This document shows, in pieces, positions 28,353-37,643 of a stretch of 64,000 bases of DNA; position 1 is the first letter of the stretch; each line of letters opens with the position of its first letter. The notes below the pieces were generated by a model. It had not been told where the DNA came from, did no database searches, and saw only the letters and a list, made by a program, of their open reading frames with translations. The position numbers and the translations under genes are program-made. Where the stretch lies: the NCBI GenBank assembly GCA_049976245.1, contig JBMFIQ010000001.1, positions 1 to 64,000 on the forward strand, in the 5' to 3' direction. The stretch is from Microbacter sp049976245. Lineage in GTDB: Bacteria; Bacteroidota; Bacteroidia; Bacteroidales; Paludibacteraceae.

Positions 28353-28408
28353 TCATTCACATCCTTCACTTCTGTTTTATCTTTGCCAAAACATTTAAAT
28401 GATAAAAA

Positions 28409-29392
28409 ATGAAGGTTGATGTTGTTCGTTGGGGAATCATTGGAGCAGGCGATGTGTGTGAAGTGAAAAGTGGGCCTGCTTTTTATAAGATTGAACATTC
28501 CGAATTAGTGGCTGTAATGCGTCGAAATGCAGAAAAAGCCGCTGATTTTGCAAAAAGGCATGGAGCCAAACGATGGTACACTGATGTGAATGCGTTGTTG
28601 TCCGATGCCGAAATCAATGCCATTTACGTGGCCACGCCTCCCAGCTCTCATGCCGAATATGCCATTCGGGCTATGAAAGCAGGGAAGGCCGTTTATGTTG
28701 AAAAACCGATGGCTATGAATTTCGCTGAATGCCGCCGGATGGTGGATGTTTCCAATGAAACCAAGATGCCGCTTTTTGTTGCGCATTACCGTAAGATGCT
28801 ACCTTATTTTTTGAAAATCAAAGAACTCATTGATGCCGGACAAATCGGCAAACCATTGGCTGTGAATGTGTTTTTTGCGCGACCACCTTTGAGTTCCGAT
28901 CTCAATCACGACCAACAGACATGGCGTGTAGATTCGTCTGTTGCTGGAGGCGGTTATTTGTTTGATCTTGCGCCTCATGTCATTGACATTCTTGATTTTC
29001 TGATTGGTAAAATGGTTAAGGTGGCTGGTTTTAAAACCAATCAAGGAGGACTCTATCAGCCTGAAGATAGCGTATCGGCTTCCTTTGTTTTCGAAACAGG
29101 AGCTGTGGGAAATGCGCTTTGGGAGTTCGTTTCTGCTTCTGCTGCAACGTCGGATGTGGTTCATGTCATTGGATCAAACGGACATCTTTGGTTTTCGGTT
29201 TTTGAATTCACGCCCATTGAGTTGGAAAATGCTACCGGCAAACAATCTTTTGTCACTGAGAAGCCAACTCATATTCAACAACCTATGATTCAAACGATTG
29301 TTGACGAACTGAGAGGAACCGGCTCTTCACCTTGTCACGGTGATGTTGGCGCAAGACCTAATTGGTTTATGGATCAGTTGCAATGGGCTTAA
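28409..29392 (+). CDS. Gfo/Idh/MocA family oxidoreductase
   Basis: A 327-residue NAD(P)-dependent sugar-type dehydrogenase. Rossmann motif GIIGAGDV at residues 9-16, VATPPSSHAEYAIRAMKAGKAVYVEKP with the catalytic EKP lysine near residue 97, and a C-terminal alpha/beta domain containing GGGYLFDLAPHVIDILDFLIG, where the D-x-x-x-H pair (D, H of LAPHVID) is typical. Substrate unknown. Monocistronic by spacing. No signal peptide, so cytoplasmic. Confidence 0.88.
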   Translation: MKVDVVRWGIIGAGDVCEVKSGPAFYKIEHSELVAVMRRNAEKAADFAKRHGAKRWYTDVNALLSDAEINAIYVATPPSSHAEYAIRAMKAGKAVYVEKPMAMNFAECRRMVDVSNETKMPLFVAHYRKMLPYFLKIKELIDAGQIGKPLAVNVFFARPPLSSDLNHDQQTWRVDSSVAGGGYLFDLAPHVIDILDFLIGKMVKVAGFKTNQGGLYQPEDSVSASFVFETGAVGNALWEFVSASAATSDVVHVIGSNGHLWFSVFEFTPIELENATGKQSFVTEKPTHIQQPMIQTIVDELRGTGSSPCHGDVGARPNWFMDQLQWA

Positions 29393-29524
29393 TGTTTTTG
29401 TTTTGTGGAAAAACAGTTGAAAAAGGAATTACTCGAAGATTGACCATTGATGTGGTTGTTGAGCTTTTCATTGGATATAAATTACAGACTAATAATGCAA
29501 TATAAATTAAAATTAAATAAACGT

Positions 29525-32146
29525 ATGAGAAAATCATTCATGATCACTGCTTCGGTGATTTTAGCCTTTATGGTTATTTTATTGGTCTTGCCTTTTGCTT
29601 TTTCAGGAAAAATCAATACCATCGTAAAGCAGGAAGCAAATAAAAAACTGAATGCTGTATTCAATTATGAATCACTGCATTTGAATCTTTTCCGAAATTT
29701 TCCGAATGCTACCGTCGAAATCAATGATGTTTCGATCAAAGGCATTGATCGTTTCAAAAACGATACCCTTCTTACGGCGAAATCTTTTCGAGTGGTCATC
29801 AATTTGATGAGTCTTTTTGGAAATAAAGGGTATGAGGTGTCAAAGATTGCTCTGGATCAGCCTATTGTTCATGCGGTTATTGATCAAAACGGTTTGGTGA
29901 ATTGGGACATTGTTAAATCCGATACAACCAAACAGACTACCTCTTCTCCTTTTCACATCCGCTTGAAAAACGTTTCCGTCAAATCGGCTGTGATTTATTA
30001 TATCGATTATCAAGCGCATCAGCAAATGGTTTTGAACGATTTTTCAGGTTCGCTTTCCGGTGATTTTACGTCCGATTTGTCCAATTTAAAGACTCAATGT
30101 CACGTTGAGCATCTTTACTTTGATGACAACAAGGTCCGATTGTTGAGCAATGCCAAGGCTGATCTCAAAGCAACCATCGAAGCCAATTTTCAAAAGGAGA
30201 TTTATTCGTTAAAAAATAATGAATTGAAAATCAATGATGTAGCGCTTCAATTTGATGGCTGGGTTGCCGTGCTTAAAGAGGGTTATCGCATGAATTTGAA
30301 ACTGGTAACGCCTCTCATTTCGTTTAAATCGCTTTTATCCCTAATTCCATCGTTCTATACGGCCGATTACAAGTCATTACAGGCAGACGGGAAGGTTTCG
30401 TTGACGGGATCTTTAAATGGATTGTACAGTCAGGATTCTATTCCTTCATTTCGGTTTTCAGTGTCATTGTCCAATGGCCGGATGCAATATGCTCAACTGA
30501 AACAGCCTGTTACGGACATTAATTTGCAATTGATTGCCGAAGACAAAGGCAACAAACTCAGTCAGGCTACCATTGCCGTGCCTCGTTTCCATTTTGTGAT
30601 TGGCCATAATCCGTTCGATTTTACCGGTTTTTTCAGCGATCTTCAGGGAAATACAAATTTCAAGATGACATTGGCAGGATTATTGGATCTTTCCAATGTG
30701 CGTCAGTTTTATCCACCGGCTCAAGGTATTTCGTTGAGCGGAACCATCTCGGCCAATTTGGCTGCTTCAGGCACGATGGCTGCCGTGAAAGGAGATCGTT
30801 ACAATGCCATTCAGGCGTCTGGTTCATTGCAAGTTAATCAGTTAACTTATCAAAGCAATTCGTCAAAAAAATTATCGATTCCCAAAGCAGTGTTGACATT
30901 CAATCAAAACAGTGCAACATTATCACAACTTTCCCTTCTTTATGGGAAAAGTGATCTCAATGCCAACGGGAAAGTGGACAATATTTTGCCGTATGTCATG
31001 TCGGGTCAAACCATTCAGGGCGCTTTGAAACTTTCGTCCAATTATTTGGATCTTAATGAATGGATGGGTGCTTCCTCTTCAAAAACTACTTCAGCTGCGA
31101 CAGCTTTTCAAGTGCCTAAAAACATTGATTTTGATTTAATAAGTTCATTGAAGCAAGTTTTTTTGAATACATTCGATTTTAGAAATGTGCTTGGAGAGGT
31201 TTCAATCAAAGATGGAATTTTGACATTGAATCATTTGCAAACCGATTTTTTGGGTGGTCAGGTGTCGATGAATGGGAATTACAATACAGCGATCGATCCG
31301 ACAAAACCTTCTGTCGATTTCACCCTTCAGGTGCAAGATGCCAATTTTTTCAAAACGTATCAAACATTGGATATAGCTAAAAAATTGGCTCCGATTTTTT
31401 CACATATTCAGGGTTCTTATCATTTGAACATGTCCATGAAAACCGATTTGGATCGTCAATTAAATGTGATCTACAAAACATTCAACGCACAAGGGCTTTT
31501 AACTTCACATAACATTTCAGTGGGTGAAATTCCTGCATTGGATGCTCTATCGAATGCTTTGAAAACGCAAGATCTTAAAAAGCTGAATGTAAAAGACATA
31601 AGCATTCCGTTTACCATAACTGACGGCTTGGTTCGAACGCCTCCTTTTGATTTGAAAGTGGCCGGTTATGCGTTGACTTTGGGTGGAACTACAGGGTTGG
31701 ATCAATCCATTCAGTATCAAGGGAAAATTTCTTTACCGTCTCATCTTTCATCTCCATTGGGAGTTCCCATTTCCAATCTTCCATTTCAACTTTACGGGAC
31801 TTTTTCACAGCCAAAAGTTAAATTGGACATGAATGCTTTGGGTAAGGAAATGGTTAGCGGAGCAGTCACAAAGGCCATCAATGCCATAGCCCCATCAGGT
31901 GTAGTGAAGCAAGCCGATATGGAACAACGCATCAATCAGATACGAGCCGACGCCAAAGCCAAATCGGATGCGCTGTTGCAGGAAGCGCAAAACCGTGCCA
32001 ATCAGTTGATCAGTCAGGCAAAAAATCCCTTTGCCAAGATGGCAGCACAAAAGGTAGCAGATAAAATCATGAATTCAGCTCGAAAACAAGCGGAGGATGT
32101 CCTCTCGAAAGCTGAATCGGAGGTACAAAAACTTCAAAATCAATAA
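29525..32146 (+). CDS. AsmA family envelope protein
   Basis: A large protein (873 residues from this start) of the AsmA/TamB-like superfamily implicated in lipid transfer or outer membrane assembly. One N-terminal membrane anchor (SFMITASVILAFMVILLVLPFAF), then an AsmA N-terminal region (NYESLHLNLFRNFPNATVEINDVSIKG) and long beta-rich repeats, then a C-terminal alpha-helical, alanine/lysine-rich segment of about 70 residues beginning QADMEQRINQIRADAKAK that looks like a coiled coil. Longer in-frame starts exist at 29495 (ATG) and 29450; I chose 29525 because MRKSF begins directly before the anchor. Standalone gene. Confidence 0.83.
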   Translation: MRKSFMITASVILAFMVILLVLPFAFSGKINTIVKQEANKKLNAVFNYESLHLNLFRNFPNATVEINDVSIKGIDRFKNDTLLTAKSFRVVINLMSLFGNKGYEVSKIALDQPIVHAVIDQNGLVNWDIVKSDTTKQTTSSPFHIRLKNVSVKSAVIYYIDYQAHQQMVLNDFSGSLSGDFTSDLSNLKTQCHVEHLYFDDNKVRLLSNAKADLKATIEANFQKEIYSLKNNELKINDVALQFDGWVAVLKEGYRMNLKLVTPLISFKSLLSLIPSFYTADYKSLQADGKVSLTGSLNGLYSQDSIPSFRFSVSLSNGRMQYAQLKQPVTDINLQLIAEDKGNKLSQATIAVPRFHFVIGHNPFDFTGFFSDLQGNTNFKMTLAGLLDLSNVRQFYPPAQGISLSGTISANLAASGTMAAVKGDRYNAIQASGSLQVNQLTYQSNSSKKLSIPKAVLTFNQNSATLSQLSLLYGKSDLNANGKVDNILPYVMSGQTIQGALKLSSNYLDLNEWMGASSSKTTSAATAFQVPKNIDFDLISSLKQVFLNTFDFRNVLGEVSIKDGILTLNHLQTDFLGGQVSMNGNYNTAIDPTKPSVDFTLQVQDANFFKTYQTLDIAKKLAPIFSHIQGSYHLNMSMKTDLDRQLNVIYKTFNAQGLLTSHNISVGEIPALDALSNALKTQDLKKLNVKDISIPFTITDGLVRTPPFDLKVAGYALTLGGTTGLDQSIQYQGKISLPSHLSSPLGVPISNLPFQLYGTFSQPKVKLDMNALGKEMVSGAVTKAINAIAPSGVVKQADMEQRINQIRADAKAKSDALLQEAQNRANQLISQAKNPFAKMAAQKVADKIMNSARKQAEDVLSKAESEVQKLQNQ

Positions 32147-32203
32147 GGTGCTGTTATTTCAATGTCAGTTGTCCGAAAAAATTTCAAAAAAAAGGAGTGT
32201 AAA

Positions 32204-32234
32204 TTGTTTGTTCATAAAAAAATAATTACCTTTG
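32204..32234 (+). promoter_or_regulatory. Promoter of rpmB-rpmG-DUF4295
   Basis: TTG (32204-32206) and TACCTTTG (32227-32234) separated by 20 bases. The promoter is bracketed by an inverted repeat, GGAGTG at 32194-32199 and CACTCC at 32235-32240. Confidence 0.75.
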
Positions 32235-32278
32235 CACTCCATTCTGTGAGAGAATAAATTATAAAATAAGCATACGCT

Positions 32279-32518
32279 ATGGCAAAGATGTGTCAAATAA
32301 CAGGGAAGAAAGCAATGACGGGAAACAACGTTTCACATTCGAAACGCCGTACAAAGCGAGTGTTTGATGTAAACTTGTTTACACGCAAATTTTATTGGGT
32401 AGAACAAGATATGTGGATTAACTTGAAAGTTTCTGCTGCCGGACTTCGCACCATCAATAAGTTAGGCCTCAATGAAGCCATTCGCAGAGCGGCTGAAAAG
32501 GGTTATTTATACATTTAA
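32279..32518 (+). CDS. rpmB: 50S ribosomal protein L28
   Basis: Component of the large ribosomal subunit. MAKMCQITGKKAMTGNNVSHSKRRTKRVF and the C-terminal SAAGLRTINKLGL are diagnostic. This copy retains one cysteine (C5) but lacks the paired zinc-binding cysteines of C+ forms. First gene of the L28-L33-DUF4295 operon standard in Bacteroidota. Confidence 0.97.
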   Translation: MAKMCQITGKKAMTGNNVSHSKRRTKRVFDVNLFTRKFYWVEQDMWINLKVSAAGLRTINKLGLNEAIRRAAEKGYLYI

Positions 32519-32533
32519 TTTTTAGGAGGCATT

Positions 32534-32722
32534 ATGGCAAAGAAATCAAAAGAAAGCAGAATCCAAGTCATTCTTGAATGTACTGAGCATAAAGAGAGTG
32601 GCATGCCGGGCACATCCCGTTACATTACCACGAAAAATCGTAAAAACACTCCGGGACGATTGGAGTTGAAAAAATACAATCCCATTCTAAAAAGAGTTAC
32701 CGTTCATAAAGAAATCAAATAA
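32534..32722 (+). CDS. rpmG: 50S ribosomal protein L33
   Basis: A 62-residue large-subunit protein: VILECTEHKESGMPGTSRY and TTKNRKNTPGRLELKKYNP fit L33. Only one cysteine (C16 region) is present, so it is a zinc-free form. Preceded by AGGAGG at 32524-32529, an unusually strong Shine-Dalgarno for this phylum. Fifteen bases after rpmB. Confidence 0.97.
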   Translation: MAKKSKESRIQVILECTEHKESGMPGTSRYITTKNRKNTPGRLELKKYNPILKRVTVHKEIK

Positions 32723-32734
32723 AATCAGATAACT

Positions 32735-32887
32735 ATGGCAAAGAAAGCAGTTGCATCGTTGCAAACAGGAGAAGGGCGTGCGTATGCCAAAGTGATTAAG
32801 ATGGTGAAGTCTCCCAAAACAGGAGCTTACGTCTTCAAAGAAGAAATGGTGCATAACGACGAAATAAAAACATTCTTCTCGAAATAA
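32735..32887 (+). CDS. DUF4295 small basic protein
   Basis: Fifty residues starting MAKKAVASLQTGEGRAYAKV and ending IKTFFSK, a lysine-rich protein of the DUF4295 family. It always follows rpmG in Bacteroidota, which suggests a ribosome-associated role; none is proven. It begins 12 bases after the rpmG stop and is followed by a terminator. Confidence 0.93.
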   Translation: MAKKAVASLQTGEGRAYAKVIKMVKSPKTGAYVFKEEMVHNDEIKTFFSK

Positions 32888-32908
32888 ATTAAACTTGTTG
32901 TTTCAACA

Positions 32909-32942
32909 TAAAAAAAGCCGCTTTTTTAGAGTGGCTTTTTTT
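32909..32942 (+). terminator. Bidirectional terminator between DUF4295 and the Usp gene
   Basis: AAAAAAAGCC (from 32910) pairs with GGCTTTTTTT (32933-32942) around a 13-base loop. It can end both the plus-strand ribosomal operon and the minus-strand stress protein gene, whose stop is at 32959. Confidence 0.8.
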
Positions 32943-32958
32943 ATGTCCCATGCCATTG

Positions 32959-34068
32959 CTACAAATGCAGCACCAACATAGGAGTGTCAGAGTGGAAGAT
33001 CATTTTGTGGGCAATGCTTGGATTGAAAAGATGCGTGAAAATGTTGCGTTTGTGTGAGTTGATCACAATCAGGCTGATGCGTTGTTTTTGAATGTATGCC
33101 TCCAATTCGGCCAAAAGGTCTGTTTCTTTGATTGATCCGTATTCGGTTTTAAATAACGGATAATGTGTTTTGACGTATTCTCTTAGCTTGTTGATTAGCT
33201 TGTCGTTGGATTGATTCCCTTTACGAGGCAGAATCTGTGTGAAAAAGATTTTCTTTTTAAAAGGGGTCAATAACAGCATCATCTTTTCAAAAGCCATTAA
33301 ATCTTTTTCGTCCAAACTGTTGACAAATGCCACGTTGAGTTCTTCTTCGAAAGTGGACAACGGAATGTTTTCGGGCACTGCCAAAACGGGTGTATGACTT
33401 CGATCAATGATTTCTGCCGTCACGCTACCAATTAAATCATTCTCTTTTTGATCTTTGCCTCGGGTTCCCATGATAATTAAAATCGGGTTGTGCTCCTTTG
33501 CGTACGTCAAAATGACATCCTCCGGGACGCCTTCTTTGATTTCGGCACTGATGGGAACTTTAGGTAATTCTTTTTTCTCCATCTTGCGCTTAAGCAGATT
33601 GAAAAGATTTTGCATGTCGTCTTCGGCTTTCTTAACCAATTCTTTGATGGTTTCAGTCTCGTACATGTCGTAGGACAAGGTTTCCGTGAGTTGCATCATT
33701 GAAAAATTCATGCTGTAATAGCTGTGTAACAACACGATTCGTGCATTCATGGAGGCTGCTATTTTCACGCCCAAATCGCAGGTGCGCAATGAATAATCGG
33801 AGAAATCAACCGGGATTAGAATCTCTTTTTCTTCTAAGTTGACAAGGGTTTCACCAAGATGTTGTGCGTATTCCATTTTTTCCACAATCAGCAAGGCTTT
33901 TGCAAGATCCATCTCCGGAATTCTGACCCGATATCCGGAGGTTAATTCCGTGGAAGATTCATTGACAGGATTGATTTGCACCTGAATGCCTTCCGATTCC
34001 AATAATTTTTTAAGCAGTTGTGCTCTTTCGCCGGTGTGAATGGCAATCGTTACAAAGGTTGGTTCCAT
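32959..34068 (-). CDS. Universal stress protein with N-terminal DUF2007-like domain and two UspA domains
   Basis: A 369-residue cytoplasmic protein. Residues about 1-72 (FVTIAIHTGERAQLLKKLLESEGIQVQ...) look like a DUF2007-type putative signal-transducing domain. The first UspA domain begins with KEILIPVDFSDYSLR (near 86) and ends with the nucleotide-binding IIMGTRGKDQ...GSVTAEIIDRSHTPVLAVP; the GxxG(x9)G(S/T) spacing suggests ATP binding. The second UspA domain (about 245-369) is degenerate: it has LIVINSHKRN in place of the glycine motif. Function is probably stress signalling; ligand unknown. Confidence 0.8.
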   Translation of the reverse strand: MEPTFVTIAIHTGERAQLLKKLLESEGIQVQINPVNESSTELTSGYRVRIPEMDLAKALLIVEKMEYAQHLGETLVNLEEKEILIPVDFSDYSLRTCDLGVKIAASMNARIVLLHSYYSMNFSMMQLTETLSYDMYETETIKELVKKAEDDMQNLFNLLKRKMEKKELPKVPISAEIKEGVPEDVILTYAKEHNPILIIMGTRGKDQKENDLIGSVTAEIIDRSHTPVLAVPENIPLSTFEEELNVAFVNSLDEKDLMAFEKMMLLLTPFKKKIFFTQILPRKGNQSNDKLINKLREYVKTHYPLFKTEYGSIKETDLLAELEAYIQKQRISLIVINSHKRNIFTHLFNPSIAHKMIFHSDTPMLVLHL

Positions 34069-34741
34069 ACGGGTTGAAGTTAAATTGAAAACATCACTGA
34101 TCTATTCACAAATATAGTGCAAAAAATCGGGATCTGTTGGTTGTGAATTATATTAACAAATATTTATCTTAATTGTTTGACAAAGTAAAATATTATTCTT
34201 ATGTTTGACATTGATTTGAATGTGGTTAAAACTTTGTTTGTAACCATTTCCATTCGTTGAAAAAATAAAAAATAACAATAACTTATAGATTAAAAACAAA
34301 ATACAGTCATTCAAAGGAAAAAATAATTTAACATGTTCAGATGGAATGAAACGATCCTATAAAAGTTTATGTTCAAGATCATGCCTTTTTGGCGAGTTCC
34401 AAATCCTTTAGTGTTAAATGTAAAATAGACGTATGCATCAAGAAAACTGTTGATTTAATTGACTCGTAATCAAGAATATGGCTTTCATCCGTTTTTTTTC
34501 AAATGATCCAAAACAAATATTTTTTGCATTTTGAAGTTTGATTTGACGATGTTGGCGTCGTGAAGATTTTGGGAATAGCCATTAGCCGTAAGTGAAGTTG
34601 TATTAAACCATGATTTATATTCAATATCAAGATATTAAACTATTTACCTATGAAACGAGCCATAAAAATGCTTATGCTCAAGCGTATGACTATTTTGGCG
34701 AGTTCCATACTTCCTTAGCGTAAAAAAAATAAAAAAGACGT
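34069..34741. other. 673-base intergenic region with two repeat units
   Basis: AT-rich gap between the divergent Usp and DUF3276 genes. A possible -7 box (minus-strand TATATTTG, 34109-34116) lies before the Usp gene. Two dispersed repeat units in the same orientation occupy 34347-34435 and 34651-34746. Between them (34436-34650) I see no ORF or hairpin. Confidence 0.6.
34347..34435 (-). repeat. Dispersed hairpin repeat, unit 2
   Basis: Read on the minus strand: CATACGTCTATTTTACATTT, then CACTAAAGGATTTGGAACTC, GCC, a weakened inner hairpin CTTGAACATAAA, and ATCGTTTCATTCC. The most diverged unit in the hairpin part. Confidence 0.75.
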
Positions 34742-34746
34742 ATGAA
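34651..34746 (-). repeat. Dispersed hairpin repeat, unit 3
   Basis: Minus-strand reading gives TTTCATACGTC, an AT-rich tail, CGCTAAGGAAGTATGGAAC, TCGCC, inner hairpin GCTTG-AGCA-TAAGC, and ATGGCTCGTTTCATA. Outer arms GTATGGAAC and GTTTCATAC pair over nine positions with one G-T. It includes the ATG of the DUF3276 gene on the plus strand. Confidence 0.82.
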
Positions 34747-35050
34747 AACTTCCACATTGTTGCCTAACGAAAAGTTGAATGATCAGGAAATTTATTACTC
34801 CAAAGAAATTAAAGCCGGCAAACGGATTTATTATTTGGACATGAAACGAAGCCGATTCGGTGATTATTATCTTGCCATCACGGAAAGTAAAAAAGCCGTT
34901 GCCGAAGATGATAAAAAGAATCCGATTGTGACATTTGAGAAACACAAAATCTTTATTTACAAAGAGGATTTTGAGAAATTTTTAAATGGCATGCAGGAGT
35001 TGATCGAGTTGATTAACATCAAAAATAACGGTCTTGATGCGGCTAAATAA
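34742..35050 (+). CDS. DUF3276 PUR-like nucleic-acid-binding protein
   Basis: A 102-residue protein of the DUF3276 (PUR family DNA/RNA-binding) group: YYSKEIKAGKRIYYLDMKRSRFGDYYLAITESKK followed by FEKHKIFIYKEDFEKFLNGM. Family members adopt a PUR/whirly-like fold that binds single-stranded nucleic acid. The start codon is within the end of repeat unit 3, and the first 16 residues before the conserved block are unlike those I know for the family, so repeat insertion may have replaced the original leader or start. Function in the cell unknown. Confidence 0.85.
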   Translation: MKTSTLLPNEKLNDQEIYYSKEIKAGKRIYYLDMKRSRFGDYYLAITESKKAVAEDDKKNPIVTFEKHKIFIYKEDFEKFLNGMQELIELINIKNNGLDAAK

Positions 35051-35265
35051 GCTAATAACGATATTCCTGACATGAAACATCTTTATTCTTCTTGAGCAAG
35101 ATGATTTTTCTTCTCTTTTTCTGACTCTATACTGCTTGTTATGAGTGAATTGATTTTTGATGTCATCACGCCAAGCTGATTTTTGGAACGTCATTCTCCG
35201 TTGATGTTTGGTTTGCGTGTTGATTTCTTTGCTCTCGGACACCATCATCGTAGTGTCGGAATGCT

Positions 35266-35273
35266 TATCTTTG
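35266..35273 (+). promoter_or_regulatory. Possible -7 box for threonine aldolase gene
   Basis: TATCTTTG about 69 bases before the start codon; no suitable -33 element. The rest of 35051-35341 shows nothing recognisable. Confidence 0.45.
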
Positions 35274-35341
35274 CACTGTTTTGACGAAAAGGAGAGCCTT
35301 TAGTCGTCTATTTTGCTATTGAATATTGAAAATCAACGATT

Positions 35342-36382
35342 ATGAAGAGTTTTGCCAGTGACAATTATTCCGGAATTCATCCTCTAGTGTTGGAAAAAAT
35401 TGTTGAAGCCAATCAACAGCACGCTTCCGCTTACGGTAACGATCCGTACACGCATCTTTTGGAAAGTACTTTTCGAGCAATGCTAGGTGAGGAGACCGAG
35501 GTATTGGCGCTTTTGAACGGTACGGGAGCCAATGTTGTTGGGTTGCAGTGTGCAGTTCATCCTTTTGATATGATCTTATGTGCTGAAACTGCGCATATCA
35601 ATTCCGATGAATGTGGCGCTGTGACAAAAGCTACGGGGAGTACCATACGTCCCATTGTTTCGCCCGACGGAAAATTGACACCGGCGTTGATTGAACCCTA
35701 TTTGAAAGGATTCGGGAATGTACATAACGTACAGCCTCGTGTGGTTTCTATTTCACAAACTACGGAATTAGGGACATTGTATCAACCGGATGAATTGAAA
35801 TCTTTGTGTGATTTTGCACATCAGTATGGGTTGTTTGTTCACATGGACGGAGCCAGAATTTCGAATGCCGTGGCTGCATTAGGAACGGACTTAAAGCATT
35901 GTACGGTGGATTGCGGCGTGGACATCATGAGCTTTGGCGGGACGAAGAACGGCATTATGGTGGGTGAAATATTGTTGATTTTTAATCCATTGTTGGCAAA
36001 ACATGCAGCGTTTGTGCGAAAGCAAACGGCACAACTTTTTTCGAAAATGAGGTTTATATCGGCTCAGTTTGCAGCTTTACTTGAAAATGATCTGTGGCTA
36101 TCCATGGCGCGTCATGCCAATCGGATGGCTGCATTGCTGAAAGAGCAAATTGGTCGATTCCCTTTTGTTGAACTCACGCAGCCGGTTGAGGCAAATGCTC
36201 TGTTTGTGAGGCTTCCGCACGAATTGATCGAACCGCTTCAAAAAGATTTTCCTTTTTATGTTTGGAATGAAAATGAGAATGTGGTGCGTTGGATGTGCTC
36301 TTTTGACACAACAGAAGATGACATTGATCAATTTGTTGATCACATTCATGCATTGGCAACAGAGCTGCATTTAAGCCATTGA
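35342..36382 (+). CDS. ltaE: Low-specificity L-threonine aldolase
   Basis: PLP enzyme cleaving threonine and allo-threonine to glycine and acetaldehyde. N-terminal FASDNYSGIHPLVLEKIVEAN, FVHMDGARISNAVAALG with the cofactor-contacting aspartate, and the Schiff-base lysine in MSFGGTKNGIMVGE (about residue 206). Length 346 is standard. It precedes holB by 40 bases; a link with glycine or serine metabolism is expected, and no partner gene is adjacent. Confidence 0.92.
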   Translation: MKSFASDNYSGIHPLVLEKIVEANQQHASAYGNDPYTHLLESTFRAMLGEETEVLALLNGTGANVVGLQCAVHPFDMILCAETAHINSDECGAVTKATGSTIRPIVSPDGKLTPALIEPYLKGFGNVHNVQPRVVSISQTTELGTLYQPDELKSLCDFAHQYGLFVHMDGARISNAVAALGTDLKHCTVDCGVDIMSFGGTKNGIMVGEILLIFNPLLAKHAAFVRKQTAQLFSKMRFISAQFAALLENDLWLSMARHANRMAALLKEQIGRFPFVELTQPVEANALFVRLPHELIEPLQKDFPFYVWNENENVVRWMCSFDTTEDDIDQFVDHIHALATELHLSH

Positions 36383-36422
36383 AAAATAGATTGATCGTTT
36401 TAATTTAACAAAAGCAACCTTT

Positions 36423-37544
36423 GTGTTTTTTCACGATATCATAGGTCAAGAACTGACAAAACAGCGTTTACGTGCATTTGTTGCAGAAGATCGTTTGCCG
36501 CATGCTTTGTTGCTAATCGGAGCCGAAGGGGTCGGAATTTTGCCGTTGGCTCTTGCTTTTGCTCAGTATGTTAACTGCACGCATCGAACTGCTGACGAAG
36601 CGTGTGGAAAATGTCCGTCATGTATTAAATTTGCCAAACTGCAACATCCTGATTTACATTTTGTATTTCCAATCATAAAGTTGAACAGTAGTAAAGTAAG
36701 CATTTGCGACGATTTTGTTTTCTCATTCAGAAAGTTTCTGCTCGAAAATCCATACGGAACGCCTGATGATTGGATGAATGAATTGTCATCGGACAAGCAA
36801 GGGATGATTTACGAAGCCGAAAGTGCCGAAATCATACGCAAATTGAATTTTAAAACTTATGAATCAGAATATAAGATCATGATTATTTGGCAGCCGGAGC
36901 GAATGCACACGGCATGTGCCAACAAATTGTTGAAGATTCTTGAAGAACCGCCTGAAAAAACCTTGTTTTTTTTAATTTCCGAACAGCCGGACTTGTTGTT
37001 GCCTACCATTCTGTCAAGAGTTCAGCGTATCAATGTTCCGTTGATTGAAAAAGAGGATATGTCCAATGCTTTACAACAACGATTTAGCTTAAATGAGCAG
37101 ATGATTCGCCAAATTGTTCGTGTGGCAAACGGAAACTTTAGAAAGGCTTTGGATCTAATCATTTCATCAGATAGCCAGAAGTTTAATTTTGAACAATTTA
37201 AGTTTTTCATGCGAAACTCTTACAAACGTGACGTGCAAGCATTGAAAAAATGGTCGGACATGATGTCCAAAATTGGCAGGGAAAAACAAAAAGGGTTTTT
37301 CAAATACATGCAAAACATGTTGCGTGAAAACTTCATTTTGAACTTAGAAATGGAAGAACTGAATTATTTGAACGAGGAAGAAATGGCTTTTTCCAGTAAG
37401 TTTTCGGTTTTTGTTAATGAGCGTAATATTGAAAAAATGATGGAAGAAACGGCATTGGCCGAACAACACATTGAAAGTAACGTCAATGCCAAAATGATCT
37501 TTTTTGATTTGTCAATTCAGTTTAGCCGTTTATTGAAAAATTAG
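36423..37544 (+). CDS. holB: DNA polymerase III delta-prime subunit
   Basis: Clamp-loader subunit of the replicative polymerase. FFHDIIGQELTKQRLRAFV at the start, LLIGAEGVGILPLALAFAQ in place of a true Walker A (delta-prime normally lacks ATPase activity), zinc module CGKCPSCIKFAKLQHPD, and ILEEPPEKTLFFLISEQPDLLLPTILSRVQ, the SRC-like sensor stretch with SRV. The frame opens at a GTG (36423) directly before conserved sequence. Followed by ricT and gldH, a frequent Bacteroidota neighbourhood. Confidence 0.92.
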   Translation: MFFHDIIGQELTKQRLRAFVAEDRLPHALLLIGAEGVGILPLALAFAQYVNCTHRTADEACGKCPSCIKFAKLQHPDLHFVFPIIKLNSSKVSICDDFVFSFRKFLLENPYGTPDDWMNELSSDKQGMIYEAESAEIIRKLNFKTYESEYKIMIIWQPERMHTACANKLLKILEEPPEKTLFFLISEQPDLLLPTILSRVQRINVPLIEKEDMSNALQQRFSLNEQMIRQIVRVANGNFRKALDLIISSDSQKFNFEQFKFFMRNSYKRDVQALKKWSDMMSKIGREKQKGFFKYMQNMLRENFILNLEMEELNYLNEEEMAFSSKFSVFVNERNIEKMMEETALAEQHIESNVNAKMIFFDLSIQFSRLLKN

Positions 37545-37643
37545 TAACTTTGCAAATAATGGGTTGAAGTGTTGACGAGGTTTTATGAGTCAATAAGTTA
37601 AATCAATCCAAATTGATTTTTACACTGTTTTTGCAACGATTCC

